DNA of 6,883 nucleotides from positions 1 to 6,883 of the forward strand of contig DATDVD010000067.1 in assembly GCA_035290065.1 (NCBI GenBank). Reading direction: 5' to 3'. The notes beneath the pieces were generated by a model. It did no database searches, had not been told where the DNA came from, and saw only the letters and a program-made list of their open reading frames with translations. Below, one piece after another: positions 4,872 to 6,883 of this stretch. Numbering within the stretch: position 1 is the first letter of the stretch; each line of letters starts with the position of its first letter. The translations under genes were made by a program, and so were the position numbers. This stretch comes from DATDVD01 sp035290065. Lineage in GTDB: Bacteria > Pseudomonadota > Gammaproteobacteria > Coxiellales > Coxiellaceae.

Positions 4872-6233
4872 TTAAATCTCGTGTGTTACTTTACGAACTC
4901 GAATGCGCATCACTTGAGCCGGACGAAGAGTGATTAATCCTCGATAAGGAAACGTTTTTTTCTTCCTTAGAAACTCAATATCAAATTCTCGCATCACCTG
5001 CGCAATAATGATTTGGGCTTGTACGTTGGCAAAAGCTTTACCGATACAGACATGGGGCCCTCCTCCAAAGGGAAAATAGGCATAATGCTCTTTTGGCTTA
5101 TCACCCGATAAAAAACGCTCTGGTTTAAATTGTTCCGCCTCTGGCCAATAGCGCTCGTCTCGCTGAATGCTTAACGGGCAAAGTACCAACGTACTGCCCT
5201 TAGGAATACGATAGCCTATTATATTTTCGTCCTGCAATGTTTTTCGAAAAAAATTCCATACTACCGGATATAAACGCAATCCTTCCTCAAGGGACGCCTT
5301 TAAATAAGGCATTTCATTTAAAATCTCTGGCGTAAGCGAAGAATGATTTAAAAAAACAGCTTCACATTCCTCGCGCAATCGTTGCTTAGCCGAATCGTTT
5401 TGATTTAAGGAGAACCAAAACCACGCTAATGCCGCGCCAGTGGTCTCATGCCCGGTAGCCCAAAAGGTAATGATTTCGTCGACAATTTCTTTATTATCAA
5501 GAGAATTGCCTGCTTTATCTTTTAATGACAATAATACCGTTAAAAAATCCTCGGGCTGCTGGGCTAATTGCCGACGTTTTTGAAGAAATCGTTCTGCTTC
5601 TCGTCGAATACGAGAAACAGCGTACCAAAATCGAATATTCCCCGGCGTCGGCACCCAAGGGATTCGCCCGGTCATCAATAAACGGTGAGCCGAGCTAATC
5701 CATCGAATTCGTTTTTTCAGTTGAGGCACAGACACTGTTTCTGAAAACAAGGATCGGCACGTAATATCCATCATTAACTGAAGCATCTCATCTTCTAAAT
5801 ATAAATAACGTCCCGTTTGTTCTGATTTTCGCCAACGATTTAATAATATCTTCGTACACTCTTCCGTAATGCGCGCAATAGTAGGCAACAGATTTAATTT
5901 AAATCCTTGCTGCAAATTTAACCGTCGCTCTCGCCACGATTCATCCACATTGGTTAATAAGCCATGGCCTAAAATTTTTCCTAATTGCCGATACGGATAT
6001 AGATCTTTAGTAAAATCCTGTTGCCGCGTCACTAAAATAGTATGCACGACGGAAGGATCCGAAATTAAAAAAACTCGCATCGGCGTGGGAAAACGGACAA
6101 TCGGCCCATAGTGTCTAGCCATACCGATTAAACGATCCGGAAGGCTTTTTCCCAATTGGAAAAAGTGCCAAAAAGAAGGACGGGGTGGTTTTTTTTCTTT
6201 AGGCCGTTGGTAATTAACCCATTCCTTGAGCAT
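4872..6233 (-). CDS. Cytochrome P450 monooxygenase
   Basis: This is a heme-thiolate monooxygenase of 453 residues, normal for a full-length P450. There is no hydrophobic N-terminal anchor, so it is probably soluble. The C-helix motif is WRERR (100-104). The I-helix oxygen-activation motif is ATGHETT (259-265, with E263-T264). The K-helix ExxR is EGLR (E317, R320), followed by FKPERF (369-374). The heme loop is FPFGGGPHVCIG (387-398), with C396 as axial ligand and His394 where Arg is commonest, a substitution also seen in bacterial P450cam. All catalytic landmarks are intact. The start ATG (6233-6231) has AAGGA at 6240-6244, overlapping the stop of the thioredoxin gene 9 bp upstream, so it is the downstream partner in that operon. 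Substrate and redox partners cannot be told; no ferredoxin or reductase gene is present here. The fatty-acid/xenobiotic-like CYP4/CYP102-type look is a loose impression. Confidence 0.95.
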   Translation of the reverse strand: MLKEWVNYQRPKEKKPPRPSFWHFFQLGKSLPDRLIGMARHYGPIVRFPTPMRVFLISDPSVVHTILVTRQQDFTKDLYPYRQLGKILGHGLLTNVDESWRERRLNLQQGFKLNLLPTIARITEECTKILLNRWRKSEQTGRYLYLEDEMLQLMMDITCRSLFSETVSVPQLKKRIRWISSAHRLLMTGRIPWVPTPGNIRFWYAVSRIRREAERFLQKRRQLAQQPEDFLTVLLSLKDKAGNSLDNKEIVDEIITFWATGHETTGAALAWFWFSLNQNDSAKQRLREECEAVFLNHSSLTPEILNEMPYLKASLEEGLRLYPVVWNFFRKTLQDENIIGYRIPKGSTLVLCPLSIQRDERYWPEAEQFKPERFLSGDKPKEHYAYFPFGGGPHVCIGKAFANVQAQIIIAQVMREFDIEFLRKKKTFPYRGLITLRPAQVMRIRVRKVTHEI

Positions 6234-6239
6234 TGTGAT

Positions 6240-6244
6240 TCCTT
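6240..6244 (-). promoter_or_regulatory. P450 ribosome binding site overlapping the upstream stop codon
   Basis: On the minus strand TAAGGAATCACAATG holds the thioredoxin stop (TAA), the Shine-Dalgarno AAGGA and, six bases on, the P450 ATG. This compact arrangement fixes the P450 start and suggests coupled translation. Confidence 0.65.
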
Positions 6245-6698
6245 ACTCGTTGGCTTTTACAATAGCTTCGAATTCTTTTTCCGTATGCGGCCCTTTTAAG
6301 ACAGTTTTAAAATGCCCTTCCGGGTCAATGATCAGTGTCATGGGCAAAACCGACACTTCTTCCAACCCCCATTTCTCGGAAGGGAAATGAGACAGCAAAG
6401 GGAAAGAGAGCGAATGCTTCTCGGCAAAGAGTTTTAATTGATCGGCATCTTCACCATCATAATTAACGCCCAATACGATGACTTTTTCCGGATAGCGTTG
6501 ATACAAGCGATTTAAATCCGGTAATTCTTTTAAACACGGCTCACACCAACTCGCCCAATAATTAATCATCACCCATTTTCCGCGATAATGGTTTACGACA
6601 ATGGGATGGCCTTGATAATCCACAGCATCGGGTGCACTCGAGCAGGCACTTAAATAGCCGGTGAAAATCAATATTCCTAAGAGAGAAAAAATTTTCAT
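6243..6698 (-). CDS. TlpA-like thioredoxin-fold lipoprotein
   Basis: This is a 151-residue thiol-disulfide oxidoreductase of the TlpA/ResA group, held at the membrane and facing the periplasm. The N-terminus MKIFSLLGILIFTGYLSAC is a lipoprotein signal with lipobox LSAC and C19 as the lipidated residue. Ser at +2 does not signal inner-membrane retention under the Lol rule. The active site is WASWCEPC (W51, C52, C55), with the cis-Pro loop at VLPMTLIIDP (P119). The start ATG overlaps the stop of cyoE by 4 bp (ATGA), and there is no Shine-Dalgarno, so translation is probably coupled to cyoE. Next to a heme O synthase, a role in reducing or metallating cytochrome oxidase (like ScoI/TlpA) or in cytochrome c maturation is plausible, but that is inference from context. 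Confidence 0.92.
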   Translation of the reverse strand: MKIFSLLGILIFTGYLSACSSAPDAVDYQGHPIVVNHYRGKWVMINYWASWCEPCLKELPDLNRLYQRYPEKVIVLGVNYDGEDADQLKLFAEKHSLSFPLLSHFPSEKWGLEEVSVLPMTLIIDPEGHFKTVLKGPHTEKEFEAIVKANE

Positions 6699-6883
6699 TT
6701 ACAATAATGATCGACTAAAAGAACGACAAATACACCAAATAAATAGGTAATAGAATAATGAAACGTGCGCCATGCCCACCGTAAATCTTTGGAAATCCAA
6801 ATCCGAGCCACATGATATAAAAAACCGATATTAAGCAGAGTAACACCGATGCAGTACAAAAGCCCTGTGGCCATAATGGCAAA
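6695..6883 (-). CDS. cyoE: Protoheme IX farnesyltransferase (heme O synthase), C-terminal part
   Basis: CyoE/CtaB is an integral inner-membrane prenyltransferase that turns heme B into heme O for terminal oxidases. Only the last 62 residues are in the window; the gene continues past the right edge and the frame is open to base 6883. It shows two hydrophobic spans, about residues 1-25 of the visible part (ATGLLYCIGVTLLNIGFLYH) and about 41-58 (FHYSITYLFGVFVVLL). They are joined by a basic loop with ISKDLRWAWRTFHYSITYL, the arrangement found at the CyoE C-terminus (charged loop, ar.lF..Si.YL...F..l..D). The stop TGA (6697-6695) overlaps the ATG of the thioredoxin gene. The short visible length leaves some doubt, but the pattern and the neighbour fit. 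Confidence 0.78.
   Translation of the reverse strand, partial: FAIMATGLLYCIGVTLLNIGFLYHVARIWISKDLRWAWRTFHYSITYLFGVFVVLLVDHYCK

Noticed and set aside
5869..6111. Plus-strand open frame inside the P450 gene, and similar antisense frames inside fmt and the AlbA_2 gene
   Set aside because: They lie opposite well-supported conserved genes and show no recognisable motif or ribosome binding site.

Overview
This window looks like the chromosome of a gammaproteobacterium with moderate G+C. The housekeeping genes (def, fmt, gmhB, cyoE) are of that type. The secreted GDSL acylhydrolase resembles the Legionella PlaA/PlaC/PlaD group, so Legionellales (Legionella or Coxiella relatives) is my best guess. 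That placement comes from protein character only; no rRNA or other marker is present.

Layout. (1) Positions 1-326 hold the 3' two-thirds of a peptide deformylase gene (def). (2) Positions 422-2068 hold a visibly AT-richer gene for a 548-residue protein. It has a Schlafen-type AlbA_2 domain, a RecG-C-like/HATPase_c_4 ATPase domain, a winged helix and an unrecognised C-terminal tail. It sits between def and fmt, which are normally neighbours, so it looks like an acquired cargo gene. (3) fmt (2087-3031) runs into the tail of a convergent GDSL lipase gene (2961-3986, minus), and the two coding regions share 71 bp on opposite strands. (4) The lipase and gmhB (4058-4603, plus) diverge from a very short region that carries two back-to-back extended -10 boxes. 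(5) Positions 4604-4871 are non-coding and hold two copies of a REP/BIME-like palindromic repeat with GTAG feet, plus a third small nested palindrome. They lie between the convergent ends of gmhB and the P450 gene. (6) From 4872 to the right edge is a tightly packed minus-strand operon: the 3' end of cyoE (heme O synthase), a TlpA-like thioredoxin lipoprotein (4-bp ATGA overlap) and a cytochrome P450 (9-bp gap).

How the genes fit together. def and fmt remove and add the formyl group of initiator methionine and belong to one pathway. gmhB serves LPS heptose synthesis. The cyoE-thioredoxin-P450 string has a heme/respiratory flavour, with a soluble P450 translated as the last gene. The two parts most worth a second look are the Schlafen-like ATPase gene inserted in the def-fmt pair and the P450 tied to a heme O synthase operon.
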